A stretch of 61,831 nt of DNA, taken from positions 1 through 61,831 of the forward strand of contig JBGVMW010000059.1 in NCBI GenBank assembly GCA_045125095.1, given 5' to 3'. Origin of the DNA: JBGVMW01 sp045125095 (GTDB taxonomy: Bacteria > Bacillota > Clostridia > Lachnospirales > Lachnospiraceae). The position numbers were made by a program, and so were the translations under genes. Below the pieces are notes generated by a model that saw only the letters and a list, made by a program, of their open reading frames with translations, searched no databases and had not been told where the DNA came from. Of this stretch, positions 8,113 through 15,364 are shown in pieces. How positions within the stretch are numbered: position 1 is the stretch's first letter; every line of letters starts with the position of its first letter.

Positions 8113-8811
8113 TTATCCCACAACCTTGCCAAAAACTTTGAACGAGTTATTATCTGTAACCGGAATAGGGTTGTATTTACTATTCAGAGAGATAAGGAAC
8201 AGACCCTCTTTGTCATCCTTTATTTTCTTACAGTAAGCATTTCCGTCAAGATAAAAGATACCGATTTCTCCATTCAGTAGTGTTTCCTGTTGTTTTACCC
8301 ATACAATCTGCCCATTGATAAATCTTGGCTCCATACTGTCACCGCTGATACGGATGCCAAAGTCTGCATCGGTGGGAACTTCTTCCCCTACTTCTATCTC
8401 AGTGAAATCATCGCTGTCAAGAAAGCTGCCTGTTCCGGCAGAAGCTGGGATATCAAATAACTTAATCATTCTGGTAAATGGAATAATGGTTGCTTTTTCC
8501 GGTGCATATTTACCGGAATCTATAAGTAAAGAAATATATTCCAGTGCCTTTTCTTTTCCTTCTTCATTTAATTCGGATAGAGGGTTGTCCGGATTCACTC
8601 CATAATATTCCCCATATAAGTCTGTAATACCAAGAACCTTGCACAATGCCATCAGCATGGAAGATGTAGGTTCGGAGAAATTCTTTTCCCAGTTCGATAC
8701 AGAAGTATTGCTGGTGCTGTGTCCGATATTTCCAAGCATATTGGAAAGTTCTTTTTGCGATAATTTATTCTTTTTTCTGTATTTCGCAATAATCTCACCT
8801 AATGAATGCAT
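8113..8811 (-). CDS. LexA/CI-like self-cleaving repressor (XRE HTH plus S24 peptidase)
   Basis: 232 residues. The N-terminal XRE HTH covers about 4-65 (KNKLSQKELSNMLG ... TSVSNWEKNFSEPTSSMLM). The C-terminal S24 domain has a cleavage site SAG in PASAGTGSF (about 126), the catalytic Ser in GDSMEP and the Lys in NAYCKKI. On DNA damage, RecA filaments trigger self-cleavage in this family and free the target promoter. The gene is divergent from the Y-family polymerase gene at 9006, and an inverted repeat lies between them, so the polymerase and the repressor itself are the likely targets. Confidence 0.9.
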   Translation of the reverse strand: MHSLGEIIAKYRKKNKLSQKELSNMLGNIGHSTSNTSVSNWEKNFSEPTSSMLMALCKVLGITDLYGEYYGVNPDNPLSELNEEGKEKALEYISLLIDSGKYAPEKATIIPFTRMIKLFDIPASAGTGSFLDSDDFTEIEVGEEVPTDADFGIRISGDSMEPRFINGQIVWVKQQETLLNGEIGIFYLDGNAYCKKIKDDKEGLFLISLNSKYNPIPVTDNNSFKVFGKVVG

Positions 8812-8841
8812 AAAAACGCCTCTTTTCTATATGGTTTCGGT

Positions 8842-8867
8842 ATATACAGTATAACCGACCTGTATAT
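8842..8867. promoter_or_regulatory. Probable operator of the LexA-like repressor
   Basis: Perfect 8-bp inverted repeat ATATACAG-N10-CTGTATAT, centred 43 bp upstream of the repressor start in the repressor/polymerase intergenic region. The 18-bp centre spacing suits two HTH monomers on one DNA face. The usual Gram-positive LexA box was not seen here. Confidence 0.65.
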
Positions 8868-9005
8868 TAAAATCAAGCAGAAATTCAAGTAAATGCAAAA
8901 ACACAACCAACTTGTCACTTGAAATACAAAGAAATTGGAATTATAATTTGCCTTGTGAGTAAGGAATACATACTCAAAAATCTGACAGAAAAGGAGGCAT
9001 GGATA

Positions 9006-10238
9006 ATGGGAGACAGAGTTGTGCTGCACAGTGACTGTAACTGCTTCTACGCAAGCGTGGAGCTGCTACATCATCCGGAACTTAGGGGCAAACCTGTGGC
9101 TGTTGGCGGTGACCCAGAGAGTAGACATGGTATTATTCTTACAGCCGACTATACAGCCAAGAAATACGGTGTGAAGACAGGGATGGCTTTATGGCAGGCA
9201 AAGCAGCTTTGCCCGGACATTACATTTTTGCCTCCGTTAAGATTCTCCCGTATGGCACAGGAGATTTATGCAGATTATACGGATTTGAGAGAACCTTTTG
9301 GTTGTGATGAAAGCTGGTTGGATGTAACAGCAAGTGCAACGCTGAAAGGAGACGGGTTACTGATTGCAAAGGAAATCAGTAACCGTATGAAGTCGGAACT
9401 AGGCATAACGGTAAGTATTGGTGTGTCTTACAATAAAATATTTGCAAAGCTTGGTTCGGATTATAAAAAGCCGGATGCCATTACAACCATGTATCGGAAT
9501 GAGTTTAAGGAGAAAGTCTGGAGTCTTCCAGCATCTGATTTGTTATATGTAGGAAAAAGCACTGCAAAGAAGTTAAATTCCATTGGAGTGAAGACTATCG
9601 GGGAACTGGCAACGATGGATGAGAAGCTGTTGGTATCGTTGCTTGGAAAGATGGGAAGTGTCCTATGGGGCTTTGCTAATGGTTATGATAATTCTCCGGT
9701 CAGAAAAGAGAATACCCACGCAGCCATAAAGTCAGTAGGCAATAGTACCACCACACCGAGGGACTTAACTACAGACGAGGATGTAAAGATTATTATTTAT
9801 GTCCTGTCTGAAAGTGTGGCTGCCAGACTTCGTGAGAACGGATTCCGATGCAGGACAGTTGAAATTAGTATCAGGGACAATGAACTGTATTCCTTTACCC
9901 GTCAATGCAAGGTTCATAACGCCACCAACATTACAGAGGAAATAGCAAGAGAGGCTTACCGGTTATTCAAAGAAAATTATAACTGGCACAAGCCGATTCG
10001 CAGCGTTGGAGTAAGAGGTGCTGACCTTGTGACAGATTACTACTTTGAACAGCTTGACATGTTTACCGATGCTGCCATGAGAGAGAAGCAGATGAAGGTA
10101 GATGCGGCTGTTGATGACATTCGCAGAAGGTTTGGATTTTACAGTGTGCAACGGGGACTGATGTATCAGGACCGTGACTTGTCAGCAGTTAATGCGAAAG
10201 AGGACCATACCGTACATCCGGTTGCATACTTTGGTTAA
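9006..10238 (+). CDS. Y-family translesion DNA polymerase (UmuC/DinB-like)
   Basis: 410 residues. The palm motif HSDCNCFYASVE (residues 8-19) and DESWLDVT (about 103-110) carry the metal-binding acidic residues; the helix-hairpin-helix region (SVGVSYNKIFAKLGSDYKK to IGELATM) and the little finger follow. It copies across damaged bases with low fidelity. The start at 9006 is chosen because AAAGGAGG lies about 9 nt upstream; a longer frame from 8919 starts inside the regulatory region. Such plasmid-borne polymerases (UvrX/ImpB type) are usually damage-induced, which fits the divergent LexA-like repressor. The next gene starts 11 nt downstream. Confidence 0.93.
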   Translation: MGDRVVLHSDCNCFYASVELLHHPELRGKPVAVGGDPESRHGIILTADYTAKKYGVKTGMALWQAKQLCPDITFLPPLRFSRMAQEIYADYTDLREPFGCDESWLDVTASATLKGDGLLIAKEISNRMKSELGITVSIGVSYNKIFAKLGSDYKKPDAITTMYRNEFKEKVWSLPASDLLYVGKSTAKKLNSIGVKTIGELATMDEKLLVSLLGKMGSVLWGFANGYDNSPVRKENTHAAIKSVGNSTTTPRDLTTDEDVKIIIYVLSESVAARLRENGFRCRTVEISIRDNELYSFTRQCKVHNATNITEEIAREAYRLFKENYNWHKPIRSVGVRGADLVTDYYFEQLDMFTDAAMREKQMKVDAAVDDIRRRFGFYSVQRGLMYQDRDLSAVNAKEDHTVHPVAYFG

Positions 10239-10249
10239 GGAGGATATGA

Positions 10250-10495
10250 ATGGACAATAAAGTTTATGTTGATGTTACTGCCGAGTTCTCAAAAGACGGG
10301 GACTTGGTTCCAAAATCTTTCCGTTGGGAAAACGGGCAGATTTATGAGATAGAACGAATAAAAGATGTAAGAAGAGCAGCCAGCTTAAAGGCAGGTGGCG
10401 TTGGTATGAGATACACCTGTGTGATAGACGGACAGGAAAAGCATCTTTTTTATGAAGATAACAATATGTGGTTTATGGAGAGAGCCGGAGCATAA
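10250..10495 (+). CDS. Small protein co-transcribed with the Y-family polymerase
   Basis: 81 residues (MDNKVYVDVTAEFSKDGD...), predicted mainly beta, without membrane or signal segments. The block PKSFRWENGQIYEIERIKDV is the kind of small partner often found after Firmicute UvrX-like polymerases, a family memory that I cannot verify here. GGAGG precedes the ATG. Function unknown; possibly helps or restrains the polymerase. Confidence 0.75.
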   Translation: MDNKVYVDVTAEFSKDGDLVPKSFRWENGQIYEIERIKDVRRAASLKAGGVGMRYTCVIDGQEKHLFYEDNNMWFMERAGA

Positions 10496-10518
10496 CTGAT
10501 AGTCATTGTGACAATCAG
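10496..10518. terminator. Hairpin at the end of the polymerase operon
   Basis: CTGATAGTCA-TTG-TGACAATCAG forms a 10-bp stem with one A-A mismatch right at the stop codon of the 10250 gene. There is no T-tract, so it may only stabilise the 3' end. Confidence 0.35.
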
Positions 10519-10543
10519 TTGCTTCCAAAGTGATCAGCAGTGT

Positions 10544-10585
10544 GGTATAGGCGGCTTGGACAGTGCCGCATCGGAACTCTATACC
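10544..10585 (+). promoter_or_regulatory. Structured leader upstream of the zinc-finger gene
   Basis: An outer stem GGTATAG / CTATACC (10544-10550, 10579-10585) encloses GCGGC / GCCGC (10551-10555, 10565-10569), with an unpaired 3' bulge. It lies 85 nt before the 10670 gene in a stretch with no other content. It may be an RNA regulatory element or an operator; not identified. Confidence 0.35.
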
Positions 10586-10669
10586 CGGAAGACTTGCAAA
10601 GGTGATTTCCCTTCCTTGGCGAGTACAAAGTTGTAACATTGATTTTGTATAGCAAAGGAGCGAACTGAG

Positions 10670-10870
10670 ATGGAGAAGATTGAGATTAGATGCAGGAACG
10701 GTCATTGCAACAGACTGTTTATGAATTACTATGTAACAGGAAATAATGTGGATTTGAATCTGGAAGGATTTGAACTTAAATGTGAAAAGTGTAAAAGGGT
10801 TCTTCGTCTGAAGAATTATACAGAGCAGATACTTATGGAACATTCTGAAAATGGAGTGTTCAGAGTATAG
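10670..10870 (+). CDS. Small Com-like zinc-finger protein
   Basis: 66 residues with two Cys pairs, CRNGHC (C-x4-C) and CEKC (C-x2-C), about 30 residues apart: IEIRCRNGHCNRLF ... FELKCEKCKRVLRL. This layout matches small Mu-Com-like zinc proteins, some of which bind mRNA to activate translation. Function in this element is unknown. AAGGAGCGAACTGAG precedes the ATG. Confidence 0.6.
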   Translation: MEKIEIRCRNGHCNRLFMNYYVTGNNVDLNLEGFELKCEKCKRVLRLKNYTEQILMEHSENGVFRV

Positions 10871-10941
10871 AAACCGATAACAATTAAATGATGGCACCAC
10901 CTGATAAGGGCGGCATTTAATATAAATGTGACAGCACCACG

Positions 10942-10998
10942 GACGCAGGGGAAAGAAACCAGTTAAGGACTGGACTTTCTCACTGCGTTCTTTTTTTG
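10942..10998 (+). terminator. Strong rho-independent terminator
   Basis: GACGCAG and GAAAG pair with CTTTC and CTGCGTTC around an inner CCAGT-taagg-ACTGG hairpin, followed by seven T. It lies 72 nt after the zinc-finger gene, closing the DNA-repair block. Confidence 0.85.
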
Positions 10999-11076
10999 AA
11001 CAAAAAATCAAAAGTCGGAGTAATTATCCATCCTTCTGCGTTTCTACAGCCAAAGAAACGAAAGGATGGAGATAAA

Positions 11077-11400
11077 ATGAACAAAATGAGTTATAATTGT
11101 ATTGAGGACATTACTGAGGACAGCAAGAGGGCGATTGGATGGAGAATTCAAGAACGAAGACTTGAAAAAGGAATGACAGGTGCAGACCTCGGAGCATGTT
11201 TGAATGTGAGTGCCAATCAGATATCAAGAATTGAAAGAGGTTATGCAAATTTTGATATTTTAAAGTTATTGGTAATATGTAAGGCTCTTGATACATCAGC
11301 AGATTATATATTATTTGGTGAAACAATAGAAAGAAAAGACATTGCAATTACTAATAAACAATTAGAAGCGATTAATAATATTATTAATGCATTTAGTTAG
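11077..11400 (+). CDS. XRE-family HTH regulator
   Basis: 107 residues. The HTH covers about 20-75: RAIGWRIQERRLEKGMTGAD, then LGACLNVSANQISRIERGYANFDILKLLVIC and ADYILFGE. The start at 11077 has AAGGATGGAG upstream; a longer frame from 10996 begins inside the terminator. It overlaps nothing but is 10 nt from the 11411 gene, so the two form an operon. It is a clear paralogue of the 12693 regulator. Confidence 0.85.
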   Translation: MNKMSYNCIEDITEDSKRAIGWRIQERRLEKGMTGADLGACLNVSANQISRIERGYANFDILKLLVICKALDTSADYILFGETIERKDIAITNKQLEAINNIINAFS

Positions 11401-11410
11401 GAGGATGCTT

Positions 11411-12565
11411 ATGGCAGAGTTTATTACCTTATCGGAAATCGTTAGGGAAGTGAGCAGAGTTGCTGAAAAAAAGGGAGAATCTATTTCTAACTTAAATAAG
11501 GTTAGGGATAAATATATGCAAATATTTGATATGATGAATATTGATAGAGAAATGTTAAAACGCGGAAATGACTATAGAATTCCGAAAGATTCTCTTGATT
11601 TCTTAGTGGAATTGAATTGGTTTTATACAGATGCTGACGTTAAGAAGATGAGAAAAGGACAGTTTGAACAATCTAGTTTAGAATCTATATCAAAGCTGTT
11701 GAATGGATTCAAAAAAATGATATTAGGATTAACATTGCCAGAGGATACTAAAGACTTAATGATTGCAAAAATGTATATGCGGACAAAATACCCTTTTCTT
11801 CAGATAAGAGAGCAGATTAGATATGAATTGGAACAGATTAATTTGGATTTTTATCCTGATTACAGAGAGGATGAGAAAATTGAGGATGAGTTAGAAAAAA
11901 CAATGTCCATCACAAACCGTAGTATGAGGGAGGACTTTGATATATTAAGTAAAAGACGGTTTAGATATTTTGATGCATTCGATGATTTGGATGTTAATGA
12001 TGAAGTATTATTCTCGACTTTAGTATTGGAAGATATACGCTGTATGATAAAAAGACATAGGGAGCTATATAGCTATTTTTCTGAGATACGTAAGTGTGAA
12101 ATTAATGATTACGCTGAAAGTATAGCATATGGTATGACTTCAGATGAGGAAGATGAGTCTTTAATGGAAATTAATTATTCTATAGCATTGCAACGTGAAT
12201 TGGATAATAATGAAGAATATAGGGAATTGCTTTCTGAGAGAAAAGAAATTTTGCGTTCGGATGATTTTATCAGTAAAGTGCAACCGAGGTTTTCCGCTAT
12301 TTGTGAGAGACTGGATGGAATAAGAAGAGAATCTCAGCTTAAGTTATGGGGGAGCATTGTTTTAAAAGATGATATTGATGAAAATGCCGATTTTAGTTTT
12401 AGGAAGACTAGCGAAAGTGTTTTGTTGGAAGCATTAACTACATACAGAGATAATAATAAAGATAGACGGGAGTATGCAAAAAAAATGGAGATGATTTCAG
12501 AGGAAGAAAAGATGCGGGTTAAGGAGTTTATTGATAAAATGCTGGAAGAACGTAGAAAATCATAA
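11411..12565 (+). CDS. Hypothetical charged helical protein
   Basis: 384 residues, soluble, rich in Glu, Asp, Lys and Arg, predicted almost all helical. I recognise no domain. The ATG at 11411 follows AGGAGG by 6 nt; an earlier in-frame start at 11387 overlaps the regulator gene. It is co-transcribed with the upstream XRE regulator and followed by a hairpin of C4T5/A5G4 (12575-12600). Context suggests a regulated accessory gene, function unknown. Confidence 0.7.
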   Translation: MAEFITLSEIVREVSRVAEKKGESISNLNKVRDKYMQIFDMMNIDREMLKRGNDYRIPKDSLDFLVELNWFYTDADVKKMRKGQFEQSSLESISKLLNGFKKMILGLTLPEDTKDLMIAKMYMRTKYPFLQIREQIRYELEQINLDFYPDYREDEKIEDELEKTMSITNRSMREDFDILSKRRFRYFDAFDDLDVNDEVLFSTLVLEDIRCMIKRHRELYSYFSEIRKCEINDYAESIAYGMTSDEEDESLMEINYSIALQRELDNNEEYRELLSERKEILRSDDFISKVQPRFSAICERLDGIRRESQLKLWGSIVLKDDIDENADFSFRKTSESVLLEALTTYRDNNKDRREYAKKMEMISEEEKMRVKEFIDKMLEERRKS

Positions 12566-12632
12566 TGATAGTATCCCCTTTTTAAAAGGAAAAAAGGGGG
12601 AATCGAAAAACAGAAAAATGTATGTTTTAATG

Positions 12633-12666
12633 GCAGTGATGGAGATAGTCTATCACTGCTTTTTTT
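12633..12666 (+). terminator. Rho-independent terminator
   Basis: GCAGTGAT / ATCACTGC, a perfect 8-bp stem with an 11-nt loop, followed by seven T (12660-12666), ending the 11077-12565 unit. Confidence 0.85.
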
Positions 12667-12692
12667 ATGCTGAATGAAAGGAGGTGAGCAGG

Positions 12693-13004
12693 ATGGCATT
12701 GGTTGATGTGAATGAATATGATGAAAATGTTCAATTTGAAATTGGACAGCGAATTCAGAAATTAAGAATTTCGAGAGGCATTGCGGGCATTGATTTAGCA
12801 GCCTATTTGAATATAGGAAAAAATCAACTGTCCAGAATTGAGAATGGACGCGCAAATTGCACAATACAGCAGATTTATATTCTGGCGCAGGTGCTGAGCT
12901 GTTCTGCTGATTACCTCTTATTTGGGAATAAGGCAATGACTATTTCGCAGGAGCAGGTGGATTCTTTGAAGAATTTATTTGCTGTATTTGAAAATAGGCT
13001 TTAA
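12693..13004 (+). CDS. XRE-family HTH regulator
   Basis: 103 residues; the HTH (about 17-72) reads IGQRIQKLRISRGIAGIDLA, AYLNIGKNQLSRIENGRAN, then CSADYLLFGNKAMTIS. It closely parallels the 11077 protein (same IGxRIQ...LSRIExGxAN...SADYxLFG layout), so the two arose by duplication. GGAGG lies 8 nt before the ATG at 12693; a GTG at 12684 overlaps the ribosome site and is rejected. Confidence 0.85.
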   Translation: MALVDVNEYDENVQFEIGQRIQKLRISRGIAGIDLAAYLNIGKNQLSRIENGRANCTIQQIYILAQVLSCSADYLLFGNKAMTISQEQVDSLKNLFAVFENRL

Positions 13005-13121
13005 AAGGCTACTGATGAGGAAATGTTAGTCCTTAGAAGTGGCACGTGAAATTTCGATCTGTTCTATTATAATAGTGTGCTTAAGGAAAGCACAGACACG
13101 AGAGTGTACAGCGCTGAAAAC

Positions 13122-13146
13122 TCTCCTTATTAAATGAAGAAGGAGA
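13122..13146 (+). promoter_or_regulatory. Hairpin that would hide the ribosome site of the 13156 gene
   Basis: TCTCCTT (13122-13128) pairs perfectly with AAGGAGA (13140-13146), the Shine-Dalgarno of the 13156 gene. The leader from about 13080 also holds GTGCTT/AAAGCAC. A TATAAT at 13068-13073 is a likely -10, without a good -35. Translation control of the following operon is inferred. Confidence 0.45.
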
Positions 13147-13155
13147 TTAAAAACT

Positions 13156-13542
13156 ATGAATAAGAGTGAAGTTACAAAGAAAGCTTATGCAATTGGTTTT
13201 ATTAAGACAAGAAAGAGTTGGAATAAAATTGATGAGTATTTTGAGAGAATGGAAGAAAGAGCAGCTGCAGATGGGCTTGAAATGCTGTTTATTGATGCAG
13301 ATGTTGATGGAAGCAGAAGCATTGACAGACCACAGTTAGACAATCTTTATGATGGAATTAAGTTGGAGAATGTAGGGCACCTGTTTCTTCGTGATGTTAA
13401 GGATGTAACAGATGATTGGGAAGATATTATGGAGTTTGTTCGCTTTTTAGAAGCAAACGATGTTGTTCTTCACCTTGTGAATGTGGAACCATGGGGAGAA
13501 GATGTCGCTGAAAAGGTCTGGGATGGTGGTATCGGATGTTAG
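13156..13542 (+). CDS. Serine-recombinase-like protein without a recognisable catalytic serine
   Basis: 128 residues. The middle and end follow the resolvase catalytic-domain pattern: IDADVDGSRSIDRPQLDNLY, then DGIKLENVGHLFLRDVKDV and FVRFLEANDVVLHLVN, equivalent to the DxGxSGxxxxRPxxxxLLxDI...D.lvv..l.R stretch. The N-terminal YxRxS block of true recombinases, which supplies the nucleophile, is replaced by AIGFIKTRKSWNKIDEY. It therefore probably does not cut DNA and may be regulatory or structural. It overlaps the next gene by 7 nt. A similar protein is encoded at 14066. Confidence 0.6.
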   Translation: MNKSEVTKKAYAIGFIKTRKSWNKIDEYFERMEERAAADGLEMLFIDADVDGSRSIDRPQLDNLYDGIKLENVGHLFLRDVKDVTDDWEDIMEFVRFLEANDVVLHLVNVEPWGEDVAEKVWDGGIGC

Positions 13543-13721
13543 CAGGCTATCACAATGGCGAGCAGGAAGATTTAATCTTCCTGCCCGACTACAATGTATA
13601 TCTGGCAATAGATTTTGATGGAACCAATGTCTATGACCCTTACGAAAATCTTCTTGGGCATTTTGATACGGAGAAAGAAGCAAGGGAAGCTATTGCGAGA
13701 TGGAAAGGAGGGAGTGACTAA
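13536..13721 (+). CDS. Small hypothetical protein
   Basis: 61 residues (MLAGYHNGEQEDLIFLPDYN...), with the block AIDFDGTNVYDPYENLLGHF and a C-terminal helix TEKEAREAIARWKGG. No family recognised. It overlaps the preceding gene by 7 nt and the next by one base (TAATG), which supports it as a true coupled member of the operon. Confidence 0.65.
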   Translation: MLAGYHNGEQEDLIFLPDYNVYLAIDFDGTNVYDPYENLLGHFDTEKEAREAIARWKGGSD

Positions 13722-14050
13722 TGCAGTATGACGGATTTATAGTTGGTCCGGGAATAAGGGATTTACGCAGAAAAAGCGATTACACATTGGAAGAGTTAAG
13801 CGAAAAGACAGGCATTAGCACTTCCACGATTAAGCGGATCGAGCAGGGCAACAGACCTCTCAGTATGAAGAATCTGTATTGCATTATGGAGGCGTTTGAG
13901 GTAGATGCCAATACTGTTTTAAGTATCAAGCCAAGCAAAAACAGATATTCCATTGATGAGAGATTAAGTGTCTTGGATGACAGAAAGCGTGAGTTTTTTT
14001 TCAAAGTCTTTTCACAGATGTTGGATCAGGCAGAAGTGTCATTGACGTAA
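13721..14050 (+). CDS. XRE-family HTH regulator
   Basis: 109 residues; the HTH (about 8-65) reads IRDLRRKSDYTLEELSEKTG, then ISTSTIKRIEQGNRPLSMKNLYCIMEAF. The C-terminal helix may dimerise. It starts on TAATG with the previous stop, and AAAGGAGGG is just upstream. It sits inside the operon rather than divergent, so it may autoregulate the block. Confidence 0.85.
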   Translation: MQYDGFIVGPGIRDLRRKSDYTLEELSEKTGISTSTIKRIEQGNRPLSMKNLYCIMEAFEVDANTVLSIKPSKNRYSIDERLSVLDDRKREFFFKVFSQMLDQAEVSLT

Positions 14051-14065
14051 AGCAGGAGGATGATC

Positions 14066-14458
14066 ATGAGCAGAACAAAGAAAAGGAAAATATACGATTG
14101 TATCGAGTACTTATCTGTTGAGGCTTCTCTTGAAAAAGTGGATTATCTGGAAGATAAGCAAAGTAAGTACATTCGTGAATATGTAAAAAACAAAGAATAT
14201 AGCATTGTTGGAACGGAACGCAGGCATGGTTTTTCGCAAGGAGATGTCAACAGACAGTGGGCAGCTATTGTGAGACTTATTAAGACCAAGCGTGTTGACG
14301 GAGTGGTTGTTGCTAATATGGCAGCAGTATCCGACAGTGTTCCGGATGCATTTTATAAGGTCGGTCAGATTATTGATGCTGGCGGAATTATTGTAACTGT
14401 TGATGAAGGCAGATTGGATATGAATATCAGGAGGGATTGCAATGAAGGAGAAGAATAA
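14066..14458 (+). CDS. Second serine-recombinase-like protein without a recognisable catalytic serine
   Basis: 130 residues (MSRTKKRKIYDCIEYLSVEA...). The region YIREYVKNKEYSIVGTERRH, then RQWAAIVRLIKTKRVDGVVV and VGQIIDAGGIIVTVDEG follows the serine-recombinase core fold (strand, helix, GxVD.vvV, then a conserved G-I strand). RxSR and the nucleophilic Ser are not apparent. The ATG at 14066 is preferred (AGGAGG 6 nt upstream). It overlaps the MazF-like gene by 17 nt. Together with the 13156 protein this gives two such proteins in one operon. Confidence 0.55.
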   Translation: MSRTKKRKIYDCIEYLSVEASLEKVDYLEDKQSKYIREYVKNKEYSIVGTERRHGFSQGDVNRQWAAIVRLIKTKRVDGVVVANMAAVSDSVPDAFYKVGQIIDAGGIIVTVDEGRLDMNIRRDCNEGEE

Positions 14459-14873
14459 GAAGATGTATAAGAAATATAACAAATTTGACGTTGTGTATGC
14501 GGATTTTGGAAGTAACCCGCACGGAGTGGAAAGTGGAATAAGACCGGGAATCATCATTTCCTGTGATGCTTCAAATCATGCTGGTGCTCCACAGGTATCG
14601 GTTGTGCCTTTAAGTAGCAAATTGAAGGATATTCCGGTACATGTAATTGTGAATCCGTCAGATGTGAGAGGATATAACCTCAGAAAGCAGTCAGATTTTA
14701 TGCCGGAGGATACGCAGACTTTGGCAAAAGGATGTATCAGAAGTAAAAGCGGATATATTCCGAAAGACTCAGCAGTCAGGGAAGCGATTGACAGGGCTCT
14801 GATAATGCAGTTTGATTTGTTACCCGTTGCAAGAAAGATGGTATTGGAGGAGATGCAAAATGCGGGAGCGTAA
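14442..14873 (+). CDS. MazF/PemK-like protein
   Basis: 143 residues with the PemK/MazF beta-barrel pattern: KFDVVYADFGSNPHGVESG, then IRPGIIISCDASNH and VSVVPLSSKLKDIPVHVIV, and a QxRxxDxxR-like later half (DTQTLAKGCIRSKSGYI). MazF toxins cut mRNA at short sites. No MazE-like antitoxin lies directly before it; instead it overlaps the serine-recombinase-like gene. It may therefore be a non-toxic or regulatory homologue, common in Lachnospiraceae elements, or be held by an unrelated partner. It overlaps the 14860 gene by 14 nt. Confidence 0.75.
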   Translation: MKEKNKKMYKKYNKFDVVYADFGSNPHGVESGIRPGIIISCDASNHAGAPQVSVVPLSSKLKDIPVHVIVNPSDVRGYNLRKQSDFMPEDTQTLAKGCIRSKSGYIPKDSAVREAIDRALIMQFDLLPVARKMVLEEMQNAGA

Positions 14874-15066
14874 TAAGAAGGAAAAAAGATTTGTAAGATA
14901 TGCCGAGGGAGCAGAGATGTATTCGATGGGTTTGTCAAAGTTTCAGGAACTGGCAAAGGATGCAAAAGCCTGTTACAAGCTGAACCATATGGTACTTGTA
15001 AATCTTGATCTGATTGATGAATATCTGGAAACATTTCGCATTACTGATGAGGATTTCTATAAATAA
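14860..15066 (+). CDS. Small excisionase-like protein (DUF6462-type)
   Basis: 68 residues: RFVRYAEGAEMYSMGLSKFQ, then ELAKDAKACYKLNHMVLVNLDLIDEYLE. This is a single winged-HTH-like unit as in the small proteins that precede integrases in Lachnospiraceae elements. The same unit occurs twice in the 17125 protein. The start at 14860 has GGAGGAG upstream; the longer frame from 14812 lies inside the MazF-like gene. A role in excision or regulation is inferred from its position before the integrase. Confidence 0.65.
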   Translation: MRERNKKEKRFVRYAEGAEMYSMGLSKFQELAKDAKACYKLNHMVLVNLDLIDEYLETFRITDEDFYK

Positions 15067-15108
15067 AATAATGTAAAAAAGAATTTGTAAGAGTCTGCAA
15101 GAATCTAC

Positions 15109-15137
15109 TTGACTTTATGGCTGCCATAAAGTATATT
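15109..15137 (+). promoter_or_regulatory. Sigma-A promoter with an operator palindrome filling the spacer
   Basis: TTGACT (15109-15114), 17 nt, TATATT (15132-15137). The spacer contains CTTTATGGCTGCCATAAAG (15113-15131), a perfect 9-bp inverted repeat around one T that covers the end of the -35 and reaches the -10. It sits 23 nt before the ribbon-helix-helix gene, so autorepression by steric block is the simple reading. Confidence 0.75.
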
Positions 15138-15159
15138 ATAGTCAGATGGAGGTAGAACG

Positions 15160-15333
15160 ATGGCAAAGATGGGTAGACCTAAAGTTGATGACCCCGCTGA
15201 TAAGCGAGTGACAGTAAGATTCAAGGAACAGGAATACAATCTATTGCTTGAGTATGCTGAACATCAGAAAATGACTATAGCGCAAGCGGTTAGGCTGGCG
15301 GTTGAAAAGGAAATTTTGACCAAACAGCAGTAA
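15160..15333 (+). CDS. Ribbon-helix-helix (CopG-like) repressor
   Basis: 57 residues: a basic start (MAKMGRPKVDDPADK), the beta strand RVTVRFKEQEY, then two helices (NLLLEYAEHQ and IAQAVRLAVEKEIL). This is the minimal Arc/MetJ/CopG fold that dimerises and inserts the strand in the DNA major groove. GGAGG lies 9 nt before the ATG. The palindromic operator in its own promoter suggests self-control, probably also controlling the integrase 31 nt downstream. Confidence 0.8.
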   Translation: MAKMGRPKVDDPADKRVTVRFKEQEYNLLLEYAEHQKMTIAQAVRLAVEKEILTKQQ

Positions 15334-15364
15334 TGCAGGCTCTTTTCTTTGGAAAGGAGAAAAG

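Noticed and set aside
8812..9005. Canonical Gram-positive LexA box upstream of the polymerase
   Set aside because: No CGAAC-N4-GTTCG-like site is present; only the ATATACAG/CTGTATAT repeat.
10385..11011. Long open frame of 208 codons on the minus strand
   Set aside because: It runs through the terminator and covers two plausible plus-strand genes. The protein is Cys/His/Ile-rich without any pattern and has no ribosome site.
12334..12936. Minus-strand frame of 200 codons
   Set aside because: It is antisense to the 11411 and 12693 genes and crosses a clear terminator; composition is typical of a shadow frame.
14576..15034. Minus-strand frame of 152 codons
   Set aside because: Antisense to the MazF-like and excisionase-like genes, which have strong family patterns and ribosome sites.
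14442..15333. Toxin-antitoxin pair of the MazF-like protein with the ribbon-helix-helix protein
   Set aside because: Another gene and a separate promoter lie between them, and the RHH protein has its own operator, so a classical pair is not supported.
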